A stretch of 64,000 bases of DNA from positions 1-64,000 of the forward strand of contig JAIYAQ010000027.1 in the NCBI GenBank assembly GCA_027488975.1. The letters are read 5' to 3'. Below, piece by piece: positions 25,216-33,341 of the stretch. A model generated the notes under the pieces. The model was not told the DNA's origin, made no database searches, and saw nothing but the letters and a program-made list of their open reading frames with translations. Numbering within the stretch: position 1 is the first letter of the stretch; each line of letters starts with the position of its first letter. Both the position numbers and the translations under genes were made by a program. This DNA comes from Cyanobium sp. E1_MAG_00006. GTDB taxonomy: Bacteria; Cyanobacteriota; Cyanobacteriia; PCC-6307; Cyanobiaceae.

Positions 25216-26346
25216 ATGGCGCCCGCCCACCACTTCCACTCCAGCTCCCACTCCAGCTTCAACGTCAGCTTCAACGCGAGCGTTGGCCGCCGTCGCGCTC
25301 TGCAGCTGGCCGCTCTGGCGGGGGCGGCGGTTGCAGGGGGCGGCCTGGGGGGGTGCAGCCGCCAGGAGCCGGCTGGGCGGCTGCACAGCGTTCGGGGTGT
25401 GCTTCCAGCCGCCTGGTTGCAGGAGCTGCCGAGCGACTGGCGTGCGGACCCCCTGGCCTCCCCCGAGGCTGTGCTGGCGGCCGCGCTCCGGCCCCATGAG
25501 ACCTCGGCTCAGCTGCTGGCCCTCGGCGATGGCTGGGCCCAACGGCTTGACCGCAGCCAGCTGCAGCCCTTCGCTGCCCCAGCCCTGCTGGCCCAGCTGG
25601 ATGCCCGCGCCCAGTCGGCCAGTCGTCTGTTCGCATCCGCTGGTGCCGAAGCCCTCGCCTACCCCTGGGCCTTCGGCACCTGGCTGTTGCTGCTGCGCAG
25701 TCGATCCGATCTGTGGCAGCGCCGTGAGCAGGGCTGGGATCTGCTGCTCGATCCGAGCCTGCGGGGGCGGCTGGTGCTGCCCTCCAGCCCCCGGCTCGTG
25801 ATCGATCTGGCCTGCCGGCAGCTGGGGCTGCCAGGCGGCACGGCCGCGGCGGCGGATGATCCCCGCCTGCCGGATCAGCTGCGCCGACTGGTGGGTCAGG
25901 CGGTGGCCCTCGATGAGGTGGATGGCCTCAACCTGCTGCTGGCCGGCGATGCGGAGGCAGCGGTGTTGCCCAGCCACCGGGTGATCCCCCTGCTGCAGAG
26001 CGATCCGCGCCTGCAGGCGCTGCTGCCGGCCAGTGGGTCACCCCTTTGGTGGCAGCTGCTGCTGCGACCTGCCCCCATGTCCGCCCTGGCGGCGGATCCG
26101 CCGCTGCCACTGGCGTGGCTGCGTCAGGGCCTGGAGTTGCCGCTGCTCGACCGCCTGCTGGCCGGTGGCTGGGTGCCGCCGCTGCCGCGCGCCCGCCTGC
26201 AGCCGGCCCTGGCGCGCTGGCCGGAGCGTCTGCGGGCGCTGCTGCTGCCCCCGGAGGCTGTGCTGCAGCGCTGCAGCAACCTCGAGGCCTTCGGTCCCTC
26301 CGAACAGCAACGCTGGCAGCAGCTCTGGGATCGGGCCCTGGCCTAG
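25216..26346 (+). CDS. PotD-like extracellular solute-binding lipoprotein (Tat-type leader)
   Basis: 376 residues. After a Ser/His-rich leader comes [20 protein letters not shown] then a Cys (GGCSRQ): a twin-arginine-like motif, hydrophobic core and lipobox. The body resembles periplasmic spermidine/putrescine-type binding proteins: WAFGTWLLLLRSRSDLW, WDLLLDPSLRGRLVLPSS and LLAGDAEAAVLPSHRV. No permease or ATPase for such a system is adjacent, so the partner is elsewhere or it has another role. It follows the CobT-like gene by ten bases. Substrate unknown. Its stop codon lies in the first of three 13-bp repeats. Confidence 0.72.
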   Translation: MAPAHHFHSSSHSSFNVSFNASVGRRRALQLAALAGAAVAGGGLGGCSRQEPAGRLHSVRGVLPAAWLQELPSDWRADPLASPEAVLAAALRPHETSAQLLALGDGWAQRLDRSQLQPFAAPALLAQLDARAQSASRLFASAGAEALAYPWAFGTWLLLLRSRSDLWQRREQGWDLLLDPSLRGRLVLPSSPRLVIDLACRQLGLPGGTAAAADDPRLPDQLRRLVGQAVALDEVDGLNLLLAGDAEAAVLPSHRVIPLLQSDPRLQALLPASGSPLWWQLLLRPAPMSALAADPPLPLAWLRQGLELPLLDRLLAGGWVPPLPRARLQPALARWPERLRALLLPPEAVLQRCSNLEAFGPSEQQRWQQLWDRALA

Positions 26347-26378
26347 TGATCAGGCCTAGTGACAAGGCCTAGTGCCCT
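26340..26378. repeat. Three tandem 13-bp repeats spanning a stop codon
   Basis: GGCCTAGTGATCA (26340-26352), GGCCTAGTGACAA (26353-26365) and GGCCTAGTGCCCT (26366-26378). The first unit includes the TAG of the solute-binding lipoprotein gene, and every unit repeats a TAG. The repeats lie in the gap between two convergent genes. Confidence 0.9.
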
Positions 26379-26388
26379 GGCTTGGCGG

Positions 26389-26412
26389 CCCGATCCCGAT
26401 CCCGATCCCGAC
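26389..26412. repeat. Hexamer CCCGAT tandem repeat
   Basis: CCCGAT occurs three times head to tail (26389-26406), followed by CCCGAC (26407-26412), just before the stop of the leftward aldo/keto reductase gene. Probably a simple-sequence slippage product. Confidence 0.9.
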
Positions 26413-26415
26413 CCT

Positions 26416-27639
26416 TCAGTCCCACAGCCGGCGACGCGGTGCGGCCGCCAGGCGGCGGTGGGTGTCGGCCAGCAGGTCCGGGATGGGCAGGCCTTGGGGG
26501 CAGCGGGGCAGGCAGTCGCCGCAGCGCGCACAGGCGCTGGCATTGCGCTCCTCCCACCAGTGGCCGGCTCGGCCGATCAGGTTGTAGCGCTCCTCTGCGA
26601 AGGCCTGCAGGCCATGGCCCACGGCCAGGTTGCGCAGCCGCAGCAGCTCCGGGATCGGAACCCCGCTGGGGCAGGGCAGGCAGGCCCGGCACTGGCCGCA
26701 GCGCTCGGCGCCCAGGCGGGCCTCGCCGGCGGCGCTCAGGCGTTGCAGGGCTTGCCGGTGCGCATCACTCAGCCAGGGCAGGGAGCCGTTGATGGCTGTG
26801 GCCCAGGCCAGGTCGCCCGGCTGGGCGGCCCCCAGGCTCAGGGTGGAGATCCCCTGATCGAGCAGGAAGCGGTAGGCCAGTTCGAGGGGGTGGAACGGAG
26901 CGCAGTCGGCCAGCAGCTCGGGGGGCGGGTCGTAGAGGCGGCCGCCCTTGTCGGCCGGGGAGATCGCCAGCACGCCGATGCCGTTGGCCAGGGCGGCGCG
27001 GGCCAGGGGCAGGCGGGTCTGGTCGAACAGGTGCACATGCAGGCTGCAGAAGCCGAAGCGCCCCGAGGCCAGGGCCTGCTCGATCAGGGCGGTATCGCCG
27101 TGGCTGGAGAAGCCCACCTGGCCCACCAGGCCCTCGCCAAGTGCCCAGCGCAGCAGTTCGGCGCCGGGGCCATGCAGGGCCCAGGCCAGATGATCGGGCC
27201 GGTTCAGGCCATGCACGGCCAGGTTGTCGAGCCTGGAGACGCCCAACCGCTGCAGGATCGCCCGCAGCTGCTCCTGGGAGGCGGCCAGCTCGGGGCCGGG
27301 CAGTAGCTTGCTGGTGAGCACAAGTTCGGCGCTGCGCCGCGGCTCTGCCGCCGCCAGCGACCGCAGGGCCAGGCCCAGATAGGTCTCGGCCGGGCCGTAG
27401 GCGGGGGCGGTTTCGATATGGCGGATGCCGGCCGCCAGGGCTGCCTGCAGCACCGCCGCCATCTGCTGTGGGTTGTCGACGGCCCGCATCGTGCCCAGGC
27501 TGAAGGCCGATACGGGCCTGCCACGGCCGAAGCGGTGCAGACGTGGCGTTCCGGCGCTGAGCGGTGGGCCGGCGTCAGCCAGGGATCGTTCCCCCCGGGC
27601 TGCCGGGATCAGCCTCGCTGTCGGCGTCGGGCTCGGCAT
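26416..27639 (-). CDS. Aldo/keto reductase with C-terminal ferredoxin-like 4Fe-4S cysteines
   Basis: About 407 residues from ATG at 27637-27639. The N-terminal two thirds are an aldo/keto reductase barrel: SAFSLGTMR, IRHIETAPAYGPAETYLGLA, LVLTSKLLP, NLAVHGLNRPD and VGQVGFSSHGD. The C-terminus has two cysteine clusters, CGQCRACLPCPSGVPIPELL and CARCGDCLPRCPQGLPIPDLL, a 2x[4Fe-4S] ferredoxin-like domain found in a subset of this family. Reaction and substrate are unknown. The start is uncertain because this ATG gives a 65-base overlap with the bifunctional nuclease gene upstream; a later start would leave the barrel intact from SAFSLG. Confidence 0.85.
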   Translation of the reverse strand: MPSPTPTARLIPAARGERSLADAGPPLSAGTPRLHRFGRGRPVSAFSLGTMRAVDNPQQMAAVLQAALAAGIRHIETAPAYGPAETYLGLALRSLAAAEPRRSAELVLTSKLLPGPELAASQEQLRAILQRLGVSRLDNLAVHGLNRPDHLAWALHGPGAELLRWALGEGLVGQVGFSSHGDTALIEQALASGRFGFCSLHVHLFDQTRLPLARAALANGIGVLAISPADKGGRLYDPPPELLADCAPFHPLELAYRFLLDQGISTLSLGAAQPGDLAWATAINGSLPWLSDAHRQALQRLSAAGEARLGAERCGQCRACLPCPSGVPIPELLRLRNLAVGHGLQAFAEERYNLIGRAGHWWEERNASACARCGDCLPRCPQGLPIPDLLADTHRRLAAAPRRRLWD

Positions 27640-28198
27640 CGGGCCCAGCGTCTGGTTCGCCGTCCGCCTCTCCTTCCGCCTCTCCGCCCTCGGCTGGCGC
27701 TTCAGGCTGGGCTTTCGAGATCTGGCGCACCAGTTCCGCCGGACTGACGGCATCGAGGAAACGCCGGAAGTCGGCGGCGTCCTCCGCGTCGGCTTCGGCA
27801 TCCACCGGAATCGAGGCGTCAGCCACCACTTCCTCCAGCATCCAGATGCCGCTGCCGGTGCGCAGGGCCAGGGCGATGGCGTCGCTGGGGCGGGCATCCA
27901 GCTCGCTGCCGCCGCCGGCGCCGCTCAGCTTCAGCACCGCGCGGAAGGTGTTGTCCTCGATGGCGTGGATGATCACCCGCTCCAGGGTCAGACCACCGAT
28001 CTCAAGCAGGCTCGCCATCAGATCGTGGCTGAGGGGCCGCGGCGGGATGTCATCGCTGAGGCCGGCCAGGATGTTCTGGGCCTGGGCCTGATCGATCCAG
28101 ATCGGCACCTGCCGCCGGCCGGAGGGATCGCGCAGCAGCACGATCGGGCTGCGGCTGGCCGCGTCCAGGGCAATGCCGGCAACGCGCATCTCGACCAT
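27575..28198 (-). CDS. Bifunctional nuclease (DUF151) family protein with acidic tail
   Basis: 207 residues. Residues 1-130 match the BFN/DUF151 fold: MVEMRVAGIALDAASRSPIV, VPIWIDQAQAQNIL, TLERVIIHAIEDNTFRAVL and ARPSDAIALALRTG. Plant relatives have RNase/DNase activity; the cyanobacterial role is unknown. After a helical part (FRRFLDAVSPAELVRQISKA) comes a very acidic repetitive tail made mostly of Glu, Asp, Ala, Pro and Gly (about residues 170-207). It is divergent from ribE across 55 bases and overlaps the aldo/keto reductase gene downstream. Confidence 0.85.
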   Translation of the reverse strand: MVEMRVAGIALDAASRSPIVLLRDPSGRRQVPIWIDQAQAQNILAGLSDDIPPRPLSHDLMASLLEIGGLTLERVIIHAIEDNTFRAVLKLSGAGGGSELDARPSDAIALALRTGSGIWMLEEVVADASIPVDAEADAEDAADFRRFLDAVSPAELVRQISKAQPEAPAEGGEAEGEADGEPDAGPDAEPDADSEADPGSPGGTIPG

Positions 28199-28253
28199 GG
28201 CTTGCCCACAGGGCCCTTTGCCCGATTATGGCCAGGGTTGCTGGGCACACCGC

Positions 28254-28931
28254 ATGTTCACCGGGCTGGTGCAGGCCGTGGCTCAGCTGCAACGTTGCGG
28301 TGGCGGGGTTGAGCTGCTGGTGCCCGCCGGTTCGGGCCTCGATCCGGCCGCCCTGGCCCTGGGGGACAGCGTGGCGGTGGATGGGGTCTGCCTGACGGTG
28401 GTGGCCCGCAGTGCCGCCGGTTTCCGCGCCGATGTGAGCGAGGAGACCCTGGCGCGCACCACCCTGGCGGCGAAGGCCGACCGGCGCGGCTGGGTGAACC
28501 TCGAGCCGGCCCTGCGGCTGGCGGATCGGCTGGGAGGGCATCTGGTGAGCGGCCATGTGGATGGCCTGGCGTCGGTGGTGGCGGTGGAGGCGCAGCCGGC
28601 CTCCTGGCGGCTGGTGCTGCGCTGGCGCGATCCCGCCTATGGCCGCTACATCTGCGAGAAGGCCAGCGTGGCCGTGGATGGGGTGAGCCTCACCGTGGCG
28701 GGCTGCAGTGCCGACGGCGCTGAGTTCTGGATCGCCGTGATCCCGCACACCTGGAGCAGCACCACCCTGCAGCACCTGCGCCCCGGCGATGCGGTGAATC
28801 TGGAGGCGGATCTGCTGGCCAAGTACACCGAGCGCCTGCTGGCCGGCCGGTCGCCAGCAGGCCAGCCGCCGGCTGGCGCCGATGGGCCGGCCATCAGCGG
28901 GGCCTGGCTGGCGGAACACGGCTGGGGCTGA
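28254..28931 (+). CDS. ribE: Riboflavin synthase, alpha subunit
   Basis: 225 residues from ATG (MFTGLVQAV, the typical family start). Two lumazine-binding halves are seen: LGDSVAVDGVCLTVV with GHLVSGHVDG in the first, and ASVAVDGVSLTVAGC with VIPHTWSSTTL in the second. It dismutates two 6,7-dimethyl-8-ribityllumazine molecules into riboflavin and a pyrimidinedione. Riboflavin feeds FMN/FAD pools. No FMN riboswitch is visible in the 55 bases upstream. Some databases name it ribC. Confidence 0.95.
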   Translation: MFTGLVQAVAQLQRCGGGVELLVPAGSGLDPAALALGDSVAVDGVCLTVVARSAAGFRADVSEETLARTTLAAKADRRGWVNLEPALRLADRLGGHLVSGHVDGLASVVAVEAQPASWRLVLRWRDPAYGRYICEKASVAVDGVSLTVAGCSADGAEFWIAVIPHTWSSTTLQHLRPGDAVNLEADLLAKYTERLLAGRSPAGQPPAGADGPAISGAWLAEHGWG

Positions 28932-28984
28932 CGCCGGCGCTGCCCATGCCTAGGGTCCGGGCGTCTGCCACCCCGAAACCTCCG

Positions 28985-29578
28985 ATGGCCTCTGATGGTC
29001 AGGATCTGGATCTCGGATCCCTGCGCTCCTTCACCCTTGCCGAAGGCATCCTGCTGCTGGTGCTGGGGGTTCTGGCGCTGGTGTTCCCGGTGATCGCCTC
29101 CGCCTGGGTCACGGTGGTGGTGGCTCTGGCCTTCCTGGTGGCGGGGATCATCGGCTGGGTCAACGGCCTCAACCGGTCCCGTCGCCTCAGCCGCTGGCAT
29201 TGCTTCCTGCGCCTGGTGCTGTCGACGCTGTTCCTGGTGACGGGCGCCTGGATCATTCAGCAGTTCAGCGTTGGCCTGGTGCCCGCCGCCGCTCAGGTGG
29301 CGGCCCTGGCCTTCGCCATCGGCCTGGTGTTTCTGCTCGAAGGCGTGGTGGCTGCGATCGTGGCCCTCTCCAACCGGCAGATGGCGGGCTGGGGCTGGGG
29401 TCTGGCCAACGGCATCGTGACCGTTCTGCTGGGCCTGATCATCGTGACGATGCGGCCCGGTGGTCTGCTGAGCGTGCTGGGAATCCTGGTGGGCATCAGC
29501 TTCCTGTTCAGCGGCATCGATCTGCTGGTGTTCAGCGCGGCCTTCCACGCTCCCGAGCGGGGTGACCGGATCTCCTGA
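28985..29578 (+). CDS. HdeD/DUF308-family membrane protein
   Basis: About 197 residues from ATG at 28985. Six hydrophobic helices are arranged as three similar hairpins: AEGILLLVLGVLALVFP, WVTVVVALAFLVAGIIGWVN, AFAIGLVFLLEGVVAAIVAL, GIVTVLLGLIIVTMRPGG and LGILVGISFLFSGIDLLVFS. This is the DUF308 pattern of HdeD-like proteins. In E. coli HdeD is an acid-resistance membrane protein; a stress role here is only family-based. It is convergent with the cyAbrB gene, and a 14-bp tandem repeat starts right after its stop. Confidence 0.82.
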   Translation: MASDGQDLDLGSLRSFTLAEGILLLVLGVLALVFPVIASAWVTVVVALAFLVAGIIGWVNGLNRSRRLSRWHCFLRLVLSTLFLVTGAWIIQQFSVGLVPAAAQVAALAFAIGLVFLLEGVVAAIVALSNRQMAGWGWGLANGIVTVLLGLIIVTMRPGGLLSVLGILVGISFLFSGIDLLVFSAAFHAPERGDRIS

Positions 29579-29634
29579 GCCGCTTCAGTTGTTGCGGTTC
29601 GGTTGGTGCGGTTGGGTTTTTGCGGTTCAGTCGT
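29579..29634. repeat. 14-bp tandem repeats between convergent genes
   Basis: TGCGGTT recurs at 29593, 29607 and 29621, exactly 14 bases apart, in units TGCGGTTCGGTTGG, TGCGGTTGGGTTTT and TGCGGTTCAGTCGT. A fourth, more divergent unit may occupy 29579-29592. The array begins directly after the DUF308 gene stop and includes the stop codon of the leftward cyAbrB gene (29627-29629). Confidence 0.8.
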
Positions 29635-30100
29635 CGCTGCCGCCGCCCTCTCCCTCAAGGGGCAGCAACCAGATGGCGCCGGTTTCGCGGTGGATCTCGA
29701 TCCGGAATTCCTGGCCCGGCTCCAGACCCATGCGGCGGGTATAGGCCTGGCCGATCAGCAGATTGCCGTTGCCGTGCACGCGGGTGCGGAACTCGGCCTG
29801 TCGTCCCTTGCTGCCGCTGGCGCCGCTGCTGTGGGTCGGCAGTTTGTAGCCCTTGGCCTCAACGAGTGCCCGGTAGAAACTCTTCTTGAGCACACGACCA
29901 CTGGGGCCGACATAGCCACAGGCCTTGGCGATCTGATCCTCGGGGCGATTGCTGAGCGAACGGGCCTTGTCGAGCAAGGCTTTCCCTTCCAGCATCGGCA
30001 GTGGCGTGCTGGCTTTCTCTTCGACGAACACCGGACGCGCAGAGGTTGACTGGGCCGATTGTGCCGATGGGTTGCGATCAACCGCAAGGGCAGATCGCAA
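29627..30100 (-). CDS. Cyanobacterial AbrB-like (cyAbrB) transcriptional regulator
   Basis: Up to 157 residues. The core reads MLEGKALLDKARSLSNRPED, AKACGYVGPSGRVLKKSFYRA, then RVHGNGNLLIGQAYTRRMGL and FRIEIHRETGAIWLLPLE. This is the two-part cyAbrB layout: a cyanobacterial N-terminal domain and a C-terminal AbrB-like swapped-hairpin DNA-binding fold. cyAbrB proteins are global regulators of carbon/nitrogen balance and redox genes. The start is uncertain: 30100, or the internal ATG at 29995 that begins MLEGKALL, which is nearer to the usual family start. It lies 43 bases beyond the end of ctaE in the same orientation. Confidence 0.88.
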   Translation of the reverse strand: MRSALAVDRNPSAQSAQSTSARPVFVEEKASTPLPMLEGKALLDKARSLSNRPEDQIAKACGYVGPSGRVLKKSFYRALVEAKGYKLPTHSSGASGSKGRQAEFRTRVHGNGNLLIGQAYTRRMGLEPGQEFRIEIHRETGAIWLLPLEGEGGGSDD

Positions 30101-30142
30101 GGAAACTGTTCAGATCTTTGCCGCTGCTCGGGAGTTTACGGC

Positions 30143-30754
30143 TCAGAGCAGATAAAGGATTCCGTAGAGCACCACCCAGATGCCATCCACGAAGTGCCAG
30201 TAGAGCTCGGTGGCCTCCAGTGGGAAGGGATTGGCAGCGCTCACCCGACCGCCCGGGCGGCTCTGCCACCACACGATCAGGATCATCAGACCGCCGAGGG
30301 TCACATGCAGGCCGTGGAAGCCGGTGATTGCATAGAAGGTGCTGGCGAACAGGTTGTCGGTGAGGCCGAACGGCAGGGTGAAGTACTCCTTCATCTGGCC
30401 CGCCAGGAACAGGAAGCCCATGGCGGCGGTGATCAGCAGCCAGCGGCGGCAGCCGGGGTTGTCGGAGCGCTTCAGGGCGGACCCTGCCTTGTGGAAGGTG
30501 GCGCTGCTGGCCAGCAGCAGGGCGGTGTTGATCGTGGGCAGCAGCAGCTCCAGCTCGTAGCTGGCCCCCGCCGGCAGGGGGTTCACCGCCCGGAAGGTGA
30601 GGTAAGCGGCAAAGAAGCCGGCGAAGGTCATGCCATCGGCCACCAGGAAGGTGGCCAGCCCGAACAGGCGGTGATCGCCGTGGTGCTCACCGTGTTGATC
30701 GGCAGCCGCTTCGGTGCTCGGGAGTTGGCTCTCGCTGGTGCTGAGGGTGGTCAT
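30143..30754 (-). CDS. ctaE: Cytochrome c oxidase subunit III
   Basis: 203 residues from ATG at 30752-30754. After a His-rich N-terminus (HGEHHGDH) come five hydrophobic helices: LATFLVADGMTFAGFFAAYL, INTALLLASSATFHKAG, RRWLLITAAMGFLFLAGQ, FYAITGFHGLHVTLGGLMIL and YWHFVDGIWVVLYGILYLL. The conserved GFHGLHV and YWHFVD signatures mark subunit III. It supports proton uptake and stability of the aa3 oxidase. It follows ctaD by five bases, so the three subunits form one operon. Confidence 0.95.
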   Translation of the reverse strand: MTTLSTSESQLPSTEAAADQHGEHHGDHRLFGLATFLVADGMTFAGFFAAYLTFRAVNPLPAGASYELELLLPTINTALLLASSATFHKAGSALKRSDNPGCRRWLLITAAMGFLFLAGQMKEYFTLPFGLTDNLFASTFYAITGFHGLHVTLGGLMILIVWWQSRPGGRVSAANPFPLEATELYWHFVDGIWVVLYGILYLL

Positions 30755-30759
30755 GGCGA

Positions 30760-32463
30760 TCAGAGGGGACGGTTGGGACCGCGGCCGGGGTCTTGGCCCA
30801 GGCTCCACAGCTCACGGCCGGAGGTGGCGGCCAGATTGAGTTCACCGGGTTTGACGCCGTAGCCATAGGGCTCGTGCACGAGCGGCGCTTCGCCCTTCCA
30901 GTTCTCCACCGGTGGTGGGGAGCTAGTGAGCCATTCGGGGGTGAGGGCTCGCCAGGGGTTGTCGCCGGCGATCTCGCCGTTGAAGGCGCTCATCACCACG
31001 TTGATCAGGAACGGCAGGGTGCTGAGCGCCATCAGCAAGGCGCCGACGCTGCTGAACTGGTTGATCAGCTGGAACTGCGGGTCGTATTCGGCCACGCGGC
31101 GGGGCATGCCGTTCAGCCCCAGCCAGTGCTGCGGCGCGAAGCAGAGGTTGAAGCCCACGAAGGTGAGCAGCCAGTGCAGCCGGCCCAGTGGTTCATTCAG
31201 CATCCGGCCGGTGACCTTCGGGTACCAGTGGTAGATGGAGGCGAAGATCACGAACACGGTGCCGCCGTAGACGATGTAGTGGAAATGGGCCACCACGAAG
31301 TAGGTGTCGTGCACGTGGATGTCGAACGGCACCTGGGCCAGGGCCACGCCGGTGATGCCGCCGAACACGAAATTCACGATGAAGGCGCAGGAGAACAGCA
31401 TGGCGCTGTTCAGGGCGATGCGGCCTCCCCAGAGCGTGGCGATCCAGTTGAAGAACTTGATGCCAGTCGGGACGGCGATGAAGGCGGTGGCGATCGTGAA
31501 GAACAGGCGCATCCAGGGCGGCGTGCCGCTGGTGAACATGTGGTGGGCCCAGACGATCAGGCCGAGGAAGACGATGCCCATGATCGAGTACACCATCGTG
31601 GTGTAGCCGAACAGTGGCTTGCGGGCGTGCACCGGCAGGATCTCACTCACCAGTCCGAAAGCCGGCAGCACCATGATGTACACGGCCGGATGTGAGTAGA
31701 ACCAGAACAGGTGCTGATACACCACCACGTTGCCACCCATGGCCGGGTTGAAGAACCCCGTGTGCGCGACGATGTCGAAACTCAGTAGCACCAGCGTGCC
31801 CGCCAGCACCGGCGTTGAGAGCACCACCAGCAGGCTGGTGCCGAGCATCGCCCAGCAGTACATCGGCAGCTGCATCAGCTTCAGGCCAGGCCGGCGCAGC
31901 TTCAGGATTGTGGCGATGAAGTTGATGCCACCGAAGATTGAACTTCCCCCCAGCAGCAGCACGCTGAGAATCCAGATGATCTGCCCCGTGGCCGGTGTGG
32001 TGATGCTCAGGGGCGGGTAGGCGGTCCAGCCCGATTGGGCTGCACCGGCGATGAAGTAACTGCTGATCAGCAGCAGGCCCGCCGGCGGGATCAACCAGAA
32101 GGCCACGGCATTGAGGCGGGGGAAGGCCATGTCCCGCGCGCCCACATAGAAAGGAATCAGGTAATTGCCGAAGCCACCATTCACCACCGGCACGATCCAG
32201 AGGAAGATCATCACCGTGCCGTGCAGGGTGAGCACCTCGTTATAGGTTTCGCGCGGCAGGAAATCGGAGATCGGCGTGAGCAGCTCCGTTCGGATCGCAC
32301 CGGCCAGGGCGCCACCCACGAGATAGAACAGAAATCCGCAGACGATGTACTGCAGGCCGATCACCTTGTGATCGGTGCTGAAGCTCAGGTAGCGCAGCCA
32401 CCCCTGCGGCTGCAGGGAGGGAGCTGGGGCGTGGGCTGTCTCGGGGGCAAGGCTCAGGGTCAT
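30760..32463 (-). CDS. ctaD: Cytochrome c oxidase subunit I
   Basis: 567 residues, twelve transmembrane helices, the catalytic subunit of aa3-type oxidase. Seen are the heme a region MIFLWIVPVVNGGFGNYLIP, the CuB/cross-link region FWFYSHPAVYIMVLPAFG, the His pair VWAHHMFTSG, the K-channel area IAVPTGIKFFNWIATLWGG and the heme ligands VAHFHYIVYGG. It reduces O2 to water with electrons from cytochrome c6 or plastocyanin, in thylakoid and possibly plasma membrane. Located between ctaC (41 bases upstream) and ctaE. Confidence 0.97.
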   Translation of the reverse strand: MTLSLAPETAHAPAPSLQPQGWLRYLSFSTDHKVIGLQYIVCGFLFYLVGGALAGAIRTELLTPISDFLPRETYNEVLTLHGTVMIFLWIVPVVNGGFGNYLIPFYVGARDMAFPRLNAVAFWLIPPAGLLLISSYFIAGAAQSGWTAYPPLSITTPATGQIIWILSVLLLGGSSIFGGINFIATILKLRRPGLKLMQLPMYCWAMLGTSLLVVLSTPVLAGTLVLLSFDIVAHTGFFNPAMGGNVVVYQHLFWFYSHPAVYIMVLPAFGLVSEILPVHARKPLFGYTTMVYSIMGIVFLGLIVWAHHMFTSGTPPWMRLFFTIATAFIAVPTGIKFFNWIATLWGGRIALNSAMLFSCAFIVNFVFGGITGVALAQVPFDIHVHDTYFVVAHFHYIVYGGTVFVIFASIYHWYPKVTGRMLNEPLGRLHWLLTFVGFNLCFAPQHWLGLNGMPRRVAEYDPQFQLINQFSSVGALLMALSTLPFLINVVMSAFNGEIAGDNPWRALTPEWLTSSPPPVENWKGEAPLVHEPYGYGVKPGELNLAATSGRELWSLGQDPGRGPNRPL

Positions 32464-32504
32464 GGGATCAGCGGTATCGAATCAGCGTCAGCGGATCGGC
32501 GATC

Positions 32505-33341
32505 TCAGGTGACGGCCACGGGGGTTGGGCTTGCCGGAACAGGGCTGTTCTGGGCCACCCAGGCGGCGAAGGTTTCCGGTTCTTCGACGATCACGCTCGA
32601 GCGCATGCCGCCGTGATACGGACCGCAGAGCTCGGCGCAGACGATCGGGTAGCGACCGGGGCGGGTGGGCGTGAAGCTCAGCAGGGTTGGCTGGCCGGGA
32701 ATCACGTCCTGCTTGAGCCGGAACTGCGGCACCCAGAAGGCGTGGATCACGTCGTTGGCGCGCATCAGCAGCGACACCGGCTGGCCGAGGGGCACGTGCA
32801 GCTCACCGCTGGTGATGCCGGCATCGGGATAGTGAAAGATGAAGGCGAACTGCATCGCCGTCACCTCGACCGGCAGGGCGGGGGCCGCGTTGGCGTCGGT
32901 GCTCAGGGCCGGACTGATGCCGGCCCAGGTGCGGCTGTCGGCCGGTTCGCTGTGCATGGCATGCATGCCGTGGTCGTTGAGCGGCGTCATGCCGCCCATG
33001 CGCTCGTAGATGTCGTAGCTGTAGATGCCGACGAACAGGACCACCACCGCGGGGATGGCGGTCCAGAGGATCTCCAGCGGCAGATTGCCCTCGATCGCCA
33101 CACCATCGCTGCTGTCGGCAGGGCTGCGGCGAAACCGCACCAGGCTATAGACGATTACGACGACGATGCCAATGAACAGGATCGTGCCAATGCTGAAGAG
33201 AACCTTGAAAAGTTCGTCGTAAACGGGTGCGTTGCTGCTGGCATCCACCGGCAGCAGGTTGATGTTCTGCCCCACCCAGAGCCCAGTGAGCACGAGGGCC
33301 ATGCCCAGCAGCAGGGTGAGGATGGCCGGCGGGATCGGCAT
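32505..33341 (-). CDS. ctaC: Cytochrome c oxidase subunit II
   Basis: 278 residues from the ATG at 33339-33341; an adjacent GTG would add one residue. Two N-terminal helices (ILTLLLGMALVLTGLWVG and LFSIGTILFIGIVVVIVYSL) precede a periplasmic or lumenal cupredoxin domain with the CuA site: VIHAFWVPQ and CAELCGPYHGGM, so both Cys, both His and the Met are present. Between them is an insertion with a Met/His cluster (DHGMHAMHSE). It accepts electrons from soluble c-type donors. First gene of ctaCDE; 230 bases separate it from divergent ctaA and should hold both promoters, although I see no clear consensus elements. Confidence 0.96.
   Translation of the reverse strand: MPIPPAILTLLLGMALVLTGLWVGQNINLLPVDASSNAPVYDELFKVLFSIGTILFIGIVVVIVYSLVRFRRSPADSSDGVAIEGNLPLEILWTAIPAVVVLFVGIYSYDIYERMGGMTPLNDHGMHAMHSEPADSRTWAGISPALSTDANAAPALPVEVTAMQFAFIFHYPDAGITSGELHVPLGQPVSLLMRANDVIHAFWVPQFRLKQDVIPGQPTLLSFTPTRPGRYPIVCAELCGPYHGGMRSSVIVEEPETFAAWVAQNSPVPASPTPVAVT

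Noticed and set aside
28199-28253. FMN riboswitch upstream of riboflavin synthase
   Set aside because: The 55-base gap is far too short for the RFN element and no conserved parts are seen.
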